DNA of 64,000 nucleotides from Pseudomonas parasichuanensis (GCF_021601385.1 NZ_BQHO01000019.1:50027-114026); one strand, 5' to 3'; numbered from the stretch's first letter, positions 52,838 to 62,802 are shown. Program-made: numbers and translations. The notes: generated by a model not told the origin, from the sequence alone.

Positions 52838-55165
52838 ATGGACAGCATCAACAGCCGTATCGCCGAGGAACTGGGCGTGCGCCCACAACAGGTAGAAGCG
52901 GCCGTGGGCCTGTTGGACGAAGGCTCGACCGTGCCCTTCATCGCCCGTTACCGCAAGGAAGTGACCGGCAGCCTGGACGACACCCAGCTGCGCCACCTGG
53001 AAGAGCGCCTGCGCTACCTGCGCGAACTCGACGACCGTCGCGCCAGCATCCTCGCCAGCATCGAGGAGCAAGGCAAGCTGACCCCGGAGCTGGCCCGCGA
53101 AATCAAGCTCGCCGACACCAAGACCCGCCTCGAAGACCTTTACCTCCCCTACAAGCAGAAGCGCCGCACCAAGGGCCAGATCGCCCTGGAAGCCGGCCTG
53201 GGCGAGCTGGCCGACGGCCTGTTCAACGACCCACAGCTCAACCCGGAAAGCGAAGCGGCGCGCTTCGTCGATGCCGAGAAAGGCTTTGCCGACGTCAAGG
53301 CGGTGCTCGAAGGCGCCAAGTACATCCTCATGGAGCGCTTCGCCGAAGACGCCGCCCTGCTGGAAAAGCTGCGCAACTTCCTCAAGCAGGAAGCCGTGCT
53401 CAGCGCCCGCCTGGTGGCCGGCAAGGAAGAGGAAGGCGCCAAGTTCCGCGACTACTTCGCCCATGACGAACTGCTGCGCACCGCCCCGTCGCACCGCGCC
53501 CTGGCGATATTCCGTGGCCGTAACGAAGGGGTGCTGAGCGCCTCGTTGAAAGTCGGCGAAGAGCTGCCAGGCACCCTGCACCCGTGCGAACTGATGATCG
53601 GCAACCACGTCGGCATCGAAAACCGCAACCGCCCGGCCGACAAGTGGCTGGGTGAAGTGGTGCGCTGGACCTGGAAGGTCAAGCTCTACACCCACCTGGA
53701 AACCGACCTGTTCGGCGAGCTGCGCGACAACGCCGAAGGCGAGGCGATCAACGTGTTCGCCCACAACCTGCACGACCTGCTGCTGGCCGCCCCGGCCGGC
53801 CCGCGCGCCACCCTGGGCTTCGACCCGGGCCTGCGTACCGGCTGCAAGATTGCCGTGGTGGATGCCACCGGCAAGCTGCTGGACCACACCACGGTCTACC
53901 CGCATGCGCCGAAGAACGACTGGGACCGCACGATCTCGATCATGGCCGCCCTGTGCGCCAAGCACTCGGTGGAGCTGGTCGCCATCGGCAACGGTACCGC
54001 CAGCCGCGAAAGCGACAAGCTGGTCGCGGAGCTGGTTAAGAAGTATCCAGCCCTGAAGATCACCAAGATCATGGTTTCCGAGGCCGGCGCCTCGGTGTAC
54101 TCGGCCTCCGAACTGGCCGCCCGTGAATTCCCCGACCTGGACGTATCGATCCGTGGCGCCGTGTCGATCGCCCGCCGCCTGCAGGACCCGCTGGCGGAAC
54201 TGGTGAAGATCGACCCGAAATCCATCGGCGTCGGCCAGTACCAGCACGACGTGTCGCAGGTGAAACTGGCCCGTGGCCTGGACGCTGTGGTCGAGGACTG
54301 CGTGAACGCCGTGGGCGTGGACGTCAACACCGCTTCGGTGGCGCTGCTGACGCGTATCTCCGGCCTCAACGCGACACTTGCGCAAAACATCGTTTCCCAT
54401 CGCGACGCCAACGGCCCGTTCGCCACCCGCGCCGCCCTGAAAAAGGTCAGCCGCCTGGGTGAGAAGACCTTCGAGCAGGCCGCCGGCTTCCTGCGTGTGA
54501 TGAACGGCGACAACCCGCTGGACGCCTCCGCCGTGCACCCCGAGGCCTACCCGCTGGTGCAGCGCATCGCCGCCGGCACCGAGCGCGACATCCGCTCGCT
54601 GATCGGCGACAGCGGCTTCCTCAAGCGCCTGGACCCGAAGAAATTCACCGACGAGACCTTCGGCCTGCCGACCGTCACCGACATCCTGCAGGAGCTGGAC
54701 AAGCCCGGCCGCGACCCACGCCCCGAGTTCAAGACCGCCACCTTCCAGGACGGCGTCGAGGACCTCAAGGACCTCGAGCCGGGCATGATCCTCGAAGGCG
54801 TGGTGACCAACGTCACCAACTTCGGTGCCTTCGTCGACATCGGCGTGCACCAGGACGGCCTGGTGCATATCTCGGCGCTGTCCGAGAAGTTCATCAAGGA
54901 CCCGCGTGAAGCGGTCAAGGCCGGCGACGTGGTCAAGGTCAAGGTCATGGAAGTGGACATTCCGCGCAAGCGCGTCGGCCTGTCCATGCGCATGAGCGAC
55001 ACCCCGGGCGAGAAGGTCGAGGGCAACCGTGGCGGCAACCGCGGTGGCAATGGCGGCAACCGTCAGCAGCAGGCACCGCGCCCGCGTGAAACCACCGCCG
55101 CCGCACCGGCCAACAATGCCATGGCCTCGCTGTTCGCCAACGCCAAGCAGCTGAAGAAGAAGTGA
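52838..55165 (+). CDS. tex: Tex, S1-domain transcription accessory protein
   Basis: This is a 775-residue cytoplasmic nucleic-acid-binding protein. It has a helical N-terminus ([30 protein letters not shown]) and a YqgF-like RNase-H fold ([20 protein letters not shown]). Helix-hairpin-helix segments follow ([35 protein letters not shown]), then a C-terminal S1 domain (about 645-720: [20 protein letters not shown]). The tail is Gly/Asn/Arg-rich. The ATG at 52838 is preferred to one at 52829. It overlaps the next gene by 1 base. Confidence 0.96.
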   Translation: MDSINSRIAEELGVRPQQVEAAVGLLDEGSTVPFIARYRKEVTGSLDDTQLRHLEERLRYLRELDDRRASILASIEEQGKLTPELAREIKLADTKTRLEDLYLPYKQKRRTKGQIALEAGLGELADGLFNDPQLNPESEAARFVDAEKGFADVKAVLEGAKYILMERFAEDAALLEKLRNFLKQEAVLSARLVAGKEEEGAKFRDYFAHDELLRTAPSHRALAIFRGRNEGVLSASLKVGEELPGTLHPCELMIGNHVGIENRNRPADKWLGEVVRWTWKVKLYTHLETDLFGELRDNAEGEAINVFAHNLHDLLLAAPAGPRATLGFDPGLRTGCKIAVVDATGKLLDHTTVYPHAPKNDWDRTISIMAALCAKHSVELVAIGNGTASRESDKLVAELVKKYPALKITKIMVSEAGASVYSASELAAREFPDLDVSIRGAVSIARRLQDPLAELVKIDPKSIGVGQYQHDVSQVKLARGLDAVVEDCVNAVGVDVNTASVALLTRISGLNATLAQNIVSHRDANGPFATRAALKKVSRLGEKTFEQAAGFLRVMNGDNPLDASAVHPEAYPLVQRIAAGTERDIRSLIGDSGFLKRLDPKKFTDETFGLPTVTDILQELDKPGRDPRPEFKTATFQDGVEDLKDLEPGMILEGVVTNVTNFGAFVDIGVHQDGLVHISALSEKFIKDPREAVKAGDVVKVKVMEVDIPRKRVGLSMRMSDTPGEKVEGNRGGNRGGNGGNRQQQAPRPRETTAAAPANNAMASLFANAKQLKKK

Positions 55166-55548
55166 TGGACGTCCCGAAAGAGTACGTCGAAAGCGCCTTC
55201 AGCCAGCTGCTGGGCTGCCGCCTGCAACGCCTGGACACCGGCGTTGCCGAGGTGGCCCTGACGCTTGAGCCGCACCTGCGCAACCGCGGCCAGAAGCTGC
55301 ATGGCGGGGCGATCTTCAGCCTGGTCGACATCAGCATGGGCCTGGCCTGCTCGGCCAGCCATGGCTTCGACCAGCAGAGCGTGACCATCGAGTGCAAGAT
55401 CAACTACATGCGCGCGGTCAGCGAGGGTGAGGTGGTGTGTACCGCCCGTGTGCTGCATGCCGGCCGGCGCACGCTGGTGGTCGACGCCGACGTGCTCCAG
55501 GGCGACAAACGGGTGGCCAAGGCGCAGGGAACCTTTGCGGTTCTCTAG
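55165..55548 (+). CDS. PaaI-family hotdog thioesterase
   Basis: This is a 127-residue acyl-CoA thioesterase-like protein. The PaaI signature is seen in GQKLHGGAIFSLVDISMGLA (HGG and the following Asp), then SVTIECKINYMRAVSEGEVV. The ATG at 55165 shares its A with the tex stop (TGATG). A GTG at 55162 is also possible. Substrate unknown; co-transcription with tex is likely. Confidence 0.88.
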   Translation: MDVPKEYVESAFSQLLGCRLQRLDTGVAEVALTLEPHLRNRGQKLHGGAIFSLVDISMGLACSASHGFDQQSVTIECKINYMRAVSEGEVVCTARVLHAGRRTLVVDADVLQGDKRVAKAQGTFAVL

Positions 55549-55607
55549 CTGAAACAGCCTTATCTGCGGTATTTTGCCGCCAATAGCTGTTGGGGCTGCT
55601 CTGCAGC

Positions 55608-55665
55608 CCATCGCCGGCAAGCCGGCTCCCACAGGGTCTTGTGGGCGCCAGCTTGCCGGCGATGG
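55608..55665. repeat. REP pair (inverted), GGCAAGCC type
   Basis: ATCGCCGGCAAGCCGGCTCC and the inverse GCCAGCTTGCCGGCGAT lie between the thioesterase gene and gshA, oriented head to head. Confidence 0.88.
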
Positions 55666-55800
55666 AGCGCGCAGCGGTCCCGCGTTATTGGCGTCGGAAC
55701 CGCGCAACCAGGCGACAACGCCAGTTCCTTTCCCAACTACCCTTGTAGACCGTCATCCCTACCCCCATATTGGGGCGACTGACGCGTGAAGGAATCCATC

Positions 55801-57378
55801 TTGAGCGACCTCCTCAACCGCCGCCTGAGCCTGCTCGGCGACAACCTCGACCTGCTCAAGCAGTGCCTGCACGGCATTGAGCGCGAATGCCTGCGCGTGA
55901 CCCAAGAAGGTCGCCTGGCCCAGACCCCGCACCCCGAAGCACTGGGTTCGGCGCTGACCAACGAGCAGATCACCACCGACTATTCCGAGTCGCTGCTGGA
56001 GTTCATCACCCCAGCCCTGGCGGACCCTGCCAAGGTGCTCGAAAGCCTCGAACAGACCCACCGCTTCGTCTACAGCAAGCTGGGCGACGAACTGCTGTGG
56101 AGCCCGTCGATGCCCTGCGCGCTGCCGGCCGAGGAGGACATCCCGATCGCCGAATACGGCACCTCGAACATCGGCAAGCTCAAGCACGTGTACCGCAAGG
56201 GCCTGGCCCTGCGTTACGGCCGCACCATGCAGTGCATCGCCGGCATTCACTACAACTTCTCGCTGCCTGAAGCACTGTGGCCATTGCTGCGCGCCGAAGA
56301 AGGCAGCACAGAGGACGACCGCGACTACCAGTCCTCGGCCTACATCGCGCTGATTCGCAATTTCCGCCGTTACAGCTGGCTGCTGATGTACCTGTTCGGT
56401 GCCTCGCCGACCCTGGACAAAGGCTTCCTGCGCGGCCGCCCGCACCAGCTTGAAGAGCTCGACGCCGAAACCCTCTACCTGCCGTATGCCACCAGCCTGC
56501 GCATGAGCGACCTGGGTTACCAGAGCAACGCCCAGGCGGGCCTGACGCCCTGCTACAACAACCTCGCCAGCTACACCGACAGCCTGCGCAAGGCGGTGGG
56601 CACGCCCTACCCACCCTACGTCGAGGTCGGCACGCACAAGGATGGCGAGTGGGTGCAGCTGAACACCAACATCCTGCAGATCGAGAACGAGTACTACTCG
56701 AACATCCGCCCCAAACGCGTTACCTACACCGGCGAGCGGCCGATCCAGGCCCTGATCTCCCGTGGCGTGCAGTACGTCGAAGTGCGCTGCCTGGACATCA
56801 ACCCGTTCCTGCCGGTGGGCATCGACCTCACCGAAGCGCGCTTCCTCGACGCCTTCCTACTGCTCTGTGCGCTGGACGACAGCCCGCAGCTGGACAACGG
56901 CGAATGCGGCCAGTGCACCAGCAACTTCCTGACCGTGGTCAAGGAAGGCCGCCGCCCGGGCCTGGCGCTGCAGCGTAACGGCCAGCCAATCGCGCTGAAG
57001 GACTGGGCCAGCGAGCTCATCACTCGTATCGGCCAGATGGCCGAGCTGCTCGACCGCGCCCAAGGCGGCAACGAGCACATCAAGGCCCTGCAAGCCCAGC
57101 AAGCCAAAGTCGATGACCCTGAGTTGACGCCGTCGGCCCAGGTACTGGCGCGCATGACCGAACACGATGAAAGCTTCATCGCGTTCTCCCTGCGCCAGAG
57201 CCGCGTGCACGCCGAAACATTCCGTGAACAGCCACTGGGCACCGAACAGCAACAAGCCTTCGAAACACTCGCCCGCGAGTCGATCGCCAAGCAGTCCGAG
57301 CTGGAACAGGAAGAAGTCGGTGATTTCGACCTGTTCGTCGGCGCCTACCAGGCCAGCATCCTGGCCATCAGCAACTGA
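55801..57378 (+). CDS. gshA: Glutamate-cysteine ligase
   Basis: GshA joins glutamate and cysteine in the first step of glutathione synthesis. The start is taken as TTG at 55801 (525 residues): AAGGA lies 7 nt upstream and family members begin MSDLLxRRL. A GTG at 55786 lacks a ribosome-binding site. Motifs include [48 protein letters not shown], and the conserved [18 protein letters not shown]. It overlaps a TetR-type gene by 1 base. Confidence 0.95.
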   Translation: MSDLLNRRLSLLGDNLDLLKQCLHGIERECLRVTQEGRLAQTPHPEALGSALTNEQITTDYSESLLEFITPALADPAKVLESLEQTHRFVYSKLGDELLWSPSMPCALPAEEDIPIAEYGTSNIGKLKHVYRKGLALRYGRTMQCIAGIHYNFSLPEALWPLLRAEEGSTEDDRDYQSSAYIALIRNFRRYSWLLMYLFGASPTLDKGFLRGRPHQLEELDAETLYLPYATSLRMSDLGYQSNAQAGLTPCYNNLASYTDSLRKAVGTPYPPYVEVGTHKDGEWVQLNTNILQIENEYYSNIRPKRVTYTGERPIQALISRGVQYVEVRCLDINPFLPVGIDLTEARFLDAFLLLCALDDSPQLDNGECGQCTSNFLTVVKEGRRPGLALQRNGQPIALKDWASELITRIGQMAELLDRAQGGNEHIKALQAQQAKVDDPELTPSAQVLARMTEHDESFIAFSLRQSRVHAETFREQPLGTEQQQAFETLARESIAKQSELEQEEVGDFDLFVGAYQASILAISN

Positions 57379-58004
57379 TGAACCGCCCCGCCGCCCCGCG
57401 CAAGCCACGCGCCAGCAGCCAGGCCAGGATCGAGGCGATCCTGGCGGCGGCGCGCGAGCTGCTGGCCGGGCAAGGGGTGGCTGGGCTGTCGGTCTACAGC
57501 GTCGCCGAGCGGGCGCAGATCCCGCCGTCGTCGGTGTATCACTTCTTCGCCAGCGTACCGGCCCTGCTCGAAGCCCTGACCGCCGATGTGCACCGGGCCT
57601 TTCGCGAAGCCTTGAGCGCACCGATCGACAGCGCGGCGTTCAGCACCTGGCATGGCCTGTCGCGGTTGATCGAGCAGCGCATGCTCGACATCTACAACGA
57701 GGACGCCGCGGCGCGGCAGCTGATCCTGGCCCAGCACGGCTTGAGCGAGGTGGTCCAGGCTGACCGCCAGCATGACCTGGAACTGGGTGAGTTGATGCAC
57801 CAGCTGTTCGACCGGCATTTCCAGCTGCCGACGATGCCGAAGGATGTGCACGTGTTCGCCCTGGCGATGGAGCTGAGCGATCGGGTGTATGCCCGCTCGA
57901 TGCAGCTGCACGAACAGATCACCCCGCGCATGGCGGAGGAAGGGATGCGGGTGTTCGAGGCGTATCTGGGGCTGTACCTGCCGCCGTTTCTGGCCAAGCG
58001 CTAA
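57378..58004 (+). CDS. TetR-family transcriptional regulator
   Basis: This is a 208-residue regulator with a basic, Pro-rich N-terminus and a TetR helix-turn-helix (about 18-62: RIEAILAAARELLAGQGVAG, then VAERAQIPPSSVYHFFASVP). A helical ligand domain follows. Ligand and targets are unknown. Its start overlaps the gshA stop (TGATG), so it is co-transcribed with gshA. Confidence 0.9.
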   Translation: MNRPAAPRKPRASSQARIEAILAAARELLAGQGVAGLSVYSVAERAQIPPSSVYHFFASVPALLEALTADVHRAFREALSAPIDSAAFSTWHGLSRLIEQRMLDIYNEDAAARQLILAQHGLSEVVQADRQHDLELGELMHQLFDRHFQLPTMPKDVHVFALAMELSDRVYARSMQLHEQITPRMAEEGMRVFEAYLGLYLPPFLAKR

Positions 58005-58022
58005 CTCTGAATCCACAAAAAA

Positions 58023-58114
58023 CCTGTGGGAGCCGGCTTGCCGGCGATGGCGTCAGATCAGACAACAAAGATGTGTCTGACGACGCTATCGCCGGCAAGC
58101 CGGCTCCCACAGGT
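58023..58114. repeat. REP pair (inverted), GGCAAGCC type
   Basis: CTGTGGGAGCCGGCTTGCCG (58024) and its inverse ending near 58113 flank a 35-nt spacer, between convergent tetR and ssuF. Confidence 0.9.
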
Positions 58115-58130
58115 GCAGCTATGCAACCCA

Positions 58131-58346
58131 TCACAACTTGGCGATGGACACCTCGGTCGATTTCACAAAGGCGATCACCTCACTGCCCACTTGCAGCTCC
58201 AGCTCCTTCACGGAACGGGTGGTGATCACCGAAGTGACGATGCCAGAGGCGGTCTGCACGTCGATTTCCGACAGTACCGGGCCTTCGAGGATTTCCTTCA
58301 CGGTGCCTTTGAACTGGTTGCGAACGTTGATGGCTTTGATGGTCAT
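58131..58346 (-). CDS. ssuF: SsuF-like TOBE-domain molybdopterin-binding protein
   Basis: This is a 71-residue single TOBE-domain protein (MTIKAINVRNQFKGTVKEIL to EVIAFVKSTEVSIAKL), of the molbindin type. In pseudomonads such a gene ends the ssu operon and is called ssuF; it is needed for full sulfonate use in P. putida, though its mode of action is unclear. It is last in the unit here, 30 bp after ssuB. Confidence 0.9.
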   Translation of the reverse strand: MTIKAINVRNQFKGTVKEILEGPVLSEIDVQTASGIVTSVITTRSVKELELQVGSEVIAFVKSTEVSIAKL

Positions 58347-58376
58347 GGCTGTTTTCCTTTCTTTGGCTTCGGGGGT

Positions 58377-59189
58377 TCATTGCGCCCAACGCAGTTGCGT
58401 GGGCAAAGGGGCTACAGGTTCCGGCTCGGGCGGGGTGCCCGGGGCGGACAGAACACGGTCCAGCACTTCACTTTCCAGGCTTGCCAGGCGGTGCGACCCA
58501 CGCGCCCGAGGGCGCGGCAGGTCGACCAACAGGTCGAGGCCGACGGCGCCGTCCTCGATCAGGATCACCCGGTCAGCCACGGCGACGGCTTCGCTGACGT
58601 CGTGGGTGACCAGCAGCACGGTGAAGCCGTGCTGGCGCCAGAGGCGCTCGATCAACTGCTGCATTTCGATACGGGTCAGGGCATCCAGCGCGCCCAGCGG
58701 TTCGTCCAGCAGCAGCAGGCGCGGCTGATGAATCAACGCCCGGGCCAGGGCCACCCGTTGCTTCTGGCCGCCGGACAAGGCCGCCGGCCACTCATTGGCG
58801 CGATCAGCCAGGCCGACCGCCTCCAGGGCATCCAGCGCCCGTTGGCGCCAGTCGCCGGACAGGCCCAGGCCGACGTTGTCGATCACCTTCTTCCACGGCA
58901 GCAGGCGGGCGTCCTGGAACATCAGCCGGGTGTCCTCGCGGGCCTCGGCCAGCGGCGCGGCACCGGCCAGCAGTTCGCCAGCGCTGGGGTTGTCGAGGCC
59001 GGCCAGCAGGCGCAGCAAGGTGCTCTTGCCGCAACCGCTGCGGCCGACGATGGCGACGAACTGGCCGGCCGGGATGTGCAGATCGATACCGCGCAGCACT
59101 TCACGCGGGCCGAAGGTCTTGCGCAGGCCGTTGGCGGCCAGCGGGATGCCACGCAGCAGGCGTGGCGGCTGCTCTTTGAGCACGGTCAT
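58377..59189 (-). CDS. ssuB: Aliphatic sulfonate ABC transporter ATPase SsuB
   Basis: This is a 270-residue ABC ATPase with Walker [10 protein letters not shown], the Q-loop in [20 protein letters not shown] (diagnostic for the nitrate/sulfonate/taurine group), signature LSGGQKQR, Walker [15 protein letters not shown] and switch His in [10 protein letters not shown]. The start at 59189 overlaps the upstream stop (ATGA). Intact in itself, but its membrane partner SsuC survives only as a fused C-terminal piece, so its normal complex cannot form from this operon. Confidence 0.95.
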   Translation of the reverse strand: MTVLKEQPPRLLRGIPLAANGLRKTFGPREVLRGIDLHIPAGQFVAIVGRSGCGKSTLLRLLAGLDNPSAGELLAGAAPLAEAREDTRLMFQDARLLPWKKVIDNVGLGLSGDWRQRALDALEAVGLADRANEWPAALSGGQKQRVALARALIHQPRLLLLDEPLGALDALTRIEMQQLIERLWRQHGFTVLLVTHDVSEAVAVADRVILIEDGAVGLDLLVDLPRPRARGSHRLASLESEVLDRVLSAPGTPPEPEPVAPLPTQLRWAQ

Positions 59190-59356
59190 CACGCACCCTC
59201 CTTCTTGGCGACCTGGTAGGCCGGGTGCCAGCGCAACCACACACGCTCCAGGCCACGGGCGGCCAGGTCGGCGAGCTTGCCGAGCACGGCGTACAGCACG
59301 ATCGCCAGTACCACCACGTCGGTCTGCAGGAACTCACGGGCGTTCATCGCCAGGTA
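59189..59356 (-). pseudogene. ssuC: ssuC remnant (last 55 codons)
   Basis: Only the final part of the sulfonate permease remains, fused behind ssu[17 protein letters not shown], a membrane helix, and [14 protein letters not shown]. This matches the end of the ~263-residue E. coli SsuC. The EAA loop and all other helices are absent. The junction lies at about 59353-59362. The stop still overlaps the ssuB start, as in an intact operon. Confidence 0.9.
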
Positions 59357-60349
59357 GCCGGAGAAGATGAAGGTATCGATCCCCAGGTCTGCGTATTCCT
59401 TGACCCGCGCCGCCACGGTCGGGCCGTCGCCCACCAGCGCGGTGCCGGCACCGCCGCGCACCAGGCCGACGCCGGCCCACAGGTTGGGGGCGACTTCCAG
59501 GTTGTCGCGGTTGCCCTTGTGCAGCGCGGCCATGCGTTGCTGGCCGACCGAGTCGAAGCGCGCCAGCGAAGCCTGGGCACGGGCGATGGTGTCGTCGTCC
59601 AGGTGCGAAATCAGCTTGTCGGCGGCGGCCCAGGCTTCTTCGTTGGTTTCGCGCACGATCACGTGCAAGCGGATGCCGAAGCGCACTTCACGGCCCTGGG
59701 CGGCGGCTTTCTCGCGCACCTGGGCGATTTTCTCGGCCACGGCGGCCGGCGGCTCGCCCCAGGTCAGGTACAGCTCGACCTGCTCGGCCGCCAGGTCCTG
59801 GGCGGCGTCGGACGAACCCCCGAAGTACAGCGGCGGGCGTGGCTGCTGGATCGGTGGGTAGAGCAGCTTGGCGCCCTGCACCTGGATGTGTTTGCCGTCG
59901 TAGTCGACGGTTTCGCCTTCGAGCACCTTGCGCCAGATGCGGGTGAACTCCACCGAGGCCTCGTAGCGCTCCTGGTGGTTCAGGTGCAGGCCGTCACCGG
60001 CCAGCTCGTCGGGGTCACCGCCGGTCACCAGGTTGAACAGCGCACGGCCATTGGACAGGCGATCGAGGGTGGCGGCCTGGCGCGCGGCGACGGTCGGCGA
60101 AATGATCCCTGGGCGCAGGGCCACCAGGAACTTCAGGCGCTCGGTCACCGGGATCAGCGACGCGGCGACCAGCCAGGAGTCCTCGCAGGACCGCCCGGTG
60201 GGGATCAGCACGCCGCCGAAGCCGAGGCGGTCGGCGGCCTGGGCGATCTGCGCCAGGTAGCCATGGTCGACGGCGCGGGCGCCTTCGCTGGTGCCCAGGT
60301 ACTTGCCGTCACCGTGGGTGGGCAGGAACCAGAAAATGTTCAGGCTCAT
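59189..60349 (-). CDS. SsuD'-'SsuC in-frame hybrid (deletion fusion)
   Basis: Residues 1 to about 331 are alkanesulfonate monooxygenase Ssu[33 protein letters not shown] with Cys54, [25 protein letters not shown] and [20 protein letters not shown]. SsuD normally has about 380 residues and continues SGYPHLEEAYR. Here SGY (330-332) is followed by [20 protein letters not shown] to [10 protein letters not shown], which is the C-terminus of permease SsuC. The last ~50 SsuD codons and the first ~205-210 SsuC codons are missing. The frame is preserved, giving 386 residues with one added membrane helix. Loss of the C-terminal barrel strands probably inactivates SsuD. An assembly collapse is the main alternative. 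Confidence 0.92.
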   Translation of the reverse strand: MSLNIFWFLPTHGDGKYLGTSEGARAVDHGYLAQIAQAADRLGFGGVLIPTGRSCEDSWLVAASLIPVTERLKFLVALRPGIISPTVAARQAATLDRLSNGRALFNLVTGGDPDELAGDGLHLNHQERYEASVEFTRIWRKVLEGETVDYDGKHIQVQGAKLLYPPIQQPRPPLYFGGSSDAAQDLAAEQVELYLTWGEPPAAVAEKIAQVREKAAAQGREVRFGIRLHVIVRETNEEAWAAADKLISHLDDDTIARAQASLARFDSVGQQRMAALHKGNRDNLEVAPNLWAGVGLVRGGAGTALVGDGPTVAARVKEYADLGIDTFIFSGYLAMNAREFLQTDVVVLAIVLYAVLGKLADLAARGLERVWLRWHPAYQVAKKEGA

Positions 60350-60409
60350 TGGAGTTGTCTCCTCAAGGGTGGCTCGAGCCGGGGCCTGGCCCCGGCGCTG
60401 GCGAATCGG

Positions 60410-61375
60410 TCAAGGCGCGCTGGCGACCTTGGCGGGGGGTGTCCAGATCACGTCCTTGATGCTCAAGGGCTTGGGGATCAGCTTCAGGGCCTGGAAGGTG
60501 TCGGCGATCTTCTGCTGCGCGGCGATCACCTCCGGGGTCAGCGGCGCGGCACCGTAGCCCTGGCGCTTCACCGAGGTCAGGGTGATGTCGGCGGGCAGGC
60601 CGAGCAGCGGCGCGACCTGGTCGGTCACCTCCTGCGGGTTGGCCTGGGACCACTGGCCCACGGTGCGCACTTCCTCGACCAGGGTGTTGATCACCGCCGG
60701 GTGCTGGGTGGCGTAGCTGCGGGTGGCCAGGTAGAACTGGTGGTTGTCGACCAGGCCCTTGCCGTCACGCAGGGTACGGGCCTGCAGCTGTTGCTCGGCG
60801 GCGGCCTGGTACGGGTCCCAGATCACCCAGGCATCGACGCTGCCACGCTCGAAGGCGGCGCGGGCGTCGGCCGGCGGCAGGTAGACCGGCTGGATGTCGG
60901 TGTATTTGAGGCCGGCGTCCTCGAGGGCGCGCACCAGCAGGTAGTGAACGTTCGAGCCTTTGTTCAGCGCGACTTTCTTGCCCTTGAGTTCTTTCACCGA
61001 CTGGATCGACGAGCCCTTGGGCACGAGGATCGCCTCGCTGTGCGGGGCCGGCGGTTCATAGGCGACGTAGAGCAGGTCGGCGCCTGCGGCCTGGGCGAAC
61101 ACCGGTGGGGTTTCGCCGGTGACGCCAAAATCGATGGAGCCGACGTTGAGCCCTTCAAGCAGCTGCGGGCCGCCGGGGAACTCGGTCCATTGCACGTCGA
61201 TGCCCTGTTCCTTCAGGCGCTTCTCCAGCGAGCCCTTGGCCTTGAGCAGCACCAGGGTGCCGTATTTCTGATAACCGATACGCAGGCTCTCGGCCTGGGC
61301 TTGGGTAATGGCGCCGAAGGACACAGCCGCCGCAAACAGGGCGACCAGACCACGACGCAAGAAGACTGTGCGCAT
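60410..61375 (-). CDS. ssuA: Aliphatic sulfonate-binding protein SsuA
   Basis: This is a periplasmic binding protein of 321 residues. The signal peptide is MRTVFLRRGLVALFAAAVSF with cleavage after QAQA near residue 28. The mature part (ESLRIGYQKYGTLVLLKAKG, EFPGGPQLLEGLNVGSIDFG, VTGETPPVFAQAAGADLLYV) is typical of SsuA. It lies 60 bp upstream of the SsuD-SsuC hybrid gene and looks intact. Confidence 0.95.
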   Translation of the reverse strand: MRTVFLRRGLVALFAAAVSFGAITQAQAESLRIGYQKYGTLVLLKAKGSLEKRLKEQGIDVQWTEFPGGPQLLEGLNVGSIDFGVTGETPPVFAQAAGADLLYVAYEPPAPHSEAILVPKGSSIQSVKELKGKKVALNKGSNVHYLLVRALEDAGLKYTDIQPVYLPPADARAAFERGSVDAWVIWDPYQAAAEQQLQARTLRDGKGLVDNHQFYLATRSYATQHPAVINTLVEEVRTVGQWSQANPQEVTDQVAPLLGLPADITLTSVKRQGYGAAPLTPEVIAAQQKIADTFQALKLIPKPLSIKDVIWTPPAKVASAP

Positions 61376-61470
61376 GGCGCTCTCCTGTGCGAGTTGGGTT
61401 CGGGTTGCACCTGCTTGCCTCGTTGACGGGCGAGTAAGGTGGGACAGCAGTACAGCGGTGTATCAGTGGC

Positions 61471-62064
61471 TCAGATGCTCCAGCGGGCACTGAGCAGGCG
61501 TTCATTGAGCACACCGGGTGCGACCGGCCGAGGCCGCCGCGCCAGGGCGCCGTGGAAGGTCTCCAGCGAATCCTGCAGGCGTTGCTCCAAGGCCTGGGCC
61601 AACTGCGCAGGGCGGTTGCCTTCGCCGTAGGCGATCTGGCTGTCGTCGGCGAAGATCCCTTGCAGGGTCTCCTGCGCCTTCAAGGCAGACAGCACCGGCT
61701 TGAGCGCGTAGTCCACGGCAAGCATGTGGGCGATGCTGCCGCCGGTGGCCACCGGCAGCACCACCTTGTGTTCCAGGGCACGCTCGGGCAGCAGGTCGAG
61801 CAGGGTTTTCAGCGCGCCGGCAAACGAGGCCTTGTACACCGGGGTGGCCACCACCAGGCCGTCGGCCTGGGCCACCAGCTCGATGAAGTGGCGCACCTGC
61901 GGGCTGTCGAAGCGTGCGTGCAGCAGGTCTTCGGCGTTGAACTCACGCACCTGGAAGGTCACCACTTCGACACCGCGCTCCTGCAGCCAGTCGCGGGTGC
62001 GCTCTAGCAGCACGCCGGAGCGTGAACGAAGACTGGGGCTACCACCGACAGAAACAACCAGCAT
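61471..62064 (-). CDS. ssuE: NAD(P)H-dependent FMN reductase SsuE
   Basis: SsuE supplies reduced FMN to monooxygenase SsuD. The 197-residue flavodoxin-fold protein starts [20 protein letters not shown] with the phosphate loop, followed by [20 protein letters not shown] and LDLLP, and [20 protein letters not shown]. It is first of the operon. If the hybrid SsuD is inactive, SsuE lacks its main electron acceptor here. Confidence 0.95.
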   Translation of the reverse strand: MLVVSVGGSPSLRSRSGVLLERTRDWLQERGVEVVTFQVREFNAEDLLHARFDSPQVRHFIELVAQADGLVVATPVYKASFAGALKTLLDLLPERALEHKVVLPVATGGSIAHMLAVDYALKPVLSALKAQETLQGIFADDSQIAYGEGNRPAQLAQALEQRLQDSLETFHGALARRPRPVAPGVLNERLLSARWSI

Positions 62065-62139
62065 TGAAAGCGCTTCCTTCGATTCGATTGCAGGGCCGCG
62101 AGGGGTTGGCCCCGCTGGATGGAAGTGACCTTAACAGGC

Positions 62140-62200
62140 AGTGTCATATATCCATAAATCATATTTTTTCATTTGTTTATTCGTTATTTGACTATGGAAC
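62140..62200 (-). promoter_or_regulatory. AT-rich promoter region of the ssu operon
   Basis: The stretch upstream of ssuE is strikingly AT-rich on the minus strand (ATAACGAATAAACAAATG, AAATATGATTTATG). Sulfur-starvation operons of pseudomonads are CysB-type controlled, and CysB sites are AT-rich and poorly conserved, so no exact box is named. Confidence 0.35.
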
Positions 62201-62208
62201 GCCGCTGG

Positions 62209-62281
62209 CCTCATCGCCGGCAAGCCGGCTCCCACAGGAGACCCGATTTTTCTGTGGGAGCTGGCTTGCCAGCGATGAGGC
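62209..62281. repeat. REP pair (inverted), GGCAAGCC type
   Basis: TCATCGCCGGCAAGCCGGCT (62211) and its inverse GAGCTGGCTTGCCAGCGATG lie between ssuE and exbD. Confidence 0.9.
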
Positions 62282-62332
62282 CAGCGCAAGCAACACAAGA
62301 CAGTTGCTGCCACAGGGGAGTGAAGGACACAT

Positions 62333-62370
62333 AAAAAAAGGGCCATCCCCTGCCAAGGAAAATGGCCCAT
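62333..62370 (-). terminator. Terminator of the tonB-exbB-exbD operon
   Basis: On the minus strand ATGGGCCAT and ATGGCCC form a stem followed by a run of seven T residues. Confidence 0.75.
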
Positions 62371-62399
62371 AAGCACTTGCCTGAAGGGGGTATGGCCGG

Positions 62400-62801
62400 T
62401 CAGCGCGCGGTGATCACCGCCAGCTTGGTGATGCCGGCCCGTTCGATGGCCGCCATGGCCCGGGCGACTTCGCCGTAGTTCACGCCATCGTCGGCCTGCA
62501 GCTGCACGCGCAGCTCGGCGTCCTTGCCTTTGGCGGCCTTGAGGTTGGTTTCCAGCAAGTCGGGCTGGATCTCGTCCTTGTTGATGAACAGCTTGCCGCT
62601 GCCATCGATGCTCACCACCAGCGGGTCCTTCTGCTCCACCGGGGCCACGGCCTCGGTCTTGGGCAGGTTGATGGGGATGGCGTTGGTCAGCAGCGGCGCG
62701 GTGACGATGAACACCACCAGCAGCACCAGCATGACGTCCACCAACGGGGTGACGTTGATTTCACTCAACACTTCATCGCTGTCCTGGGTCGAGAAGGCCA
62801 T
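62400..62801 (-). CDS. exbD: ExbD, TonB-system energy transducer
   Basis: This is a 133-residue inner-membrane protein with a single N-terminal helix (about 18-40: PLVDVMLVLLVVFIVTAPLL) carrying the proton-path Asp in NVTPLVDVMLV, then a periplasmic domain. With ExbB it uses the proton gradient to drive TonB. It begins one base after exbB. Confidence 0.95.
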   Translation of the reverse strand: MAFSTQDSDEVLSEINVTPLVDVMLVLLVVFIVTAPLLTNAIPINLPKTEAVAPVEQKDPLVVSIDGSGKLFINKDEIQPDLLETNLKAAKGKDAELRVQLQADDGVNYGEVARAMAAIERAGITKLAVITAR

Positions 62802-62802
62802 G

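Noticed and set aside
52451-54868. Minus-strand open frame of about 805 codons opposite tex, running into ompR
   Set aside because: Overlaps two well-supported genes and lacks any motif.
59189-60349. Ordinary full-length SsuD
   Set aside because: The length (386) is close to normal, but the last 55 residues are clearly SsuC, and the SsuD C-terminal sequence after SGY is absent.
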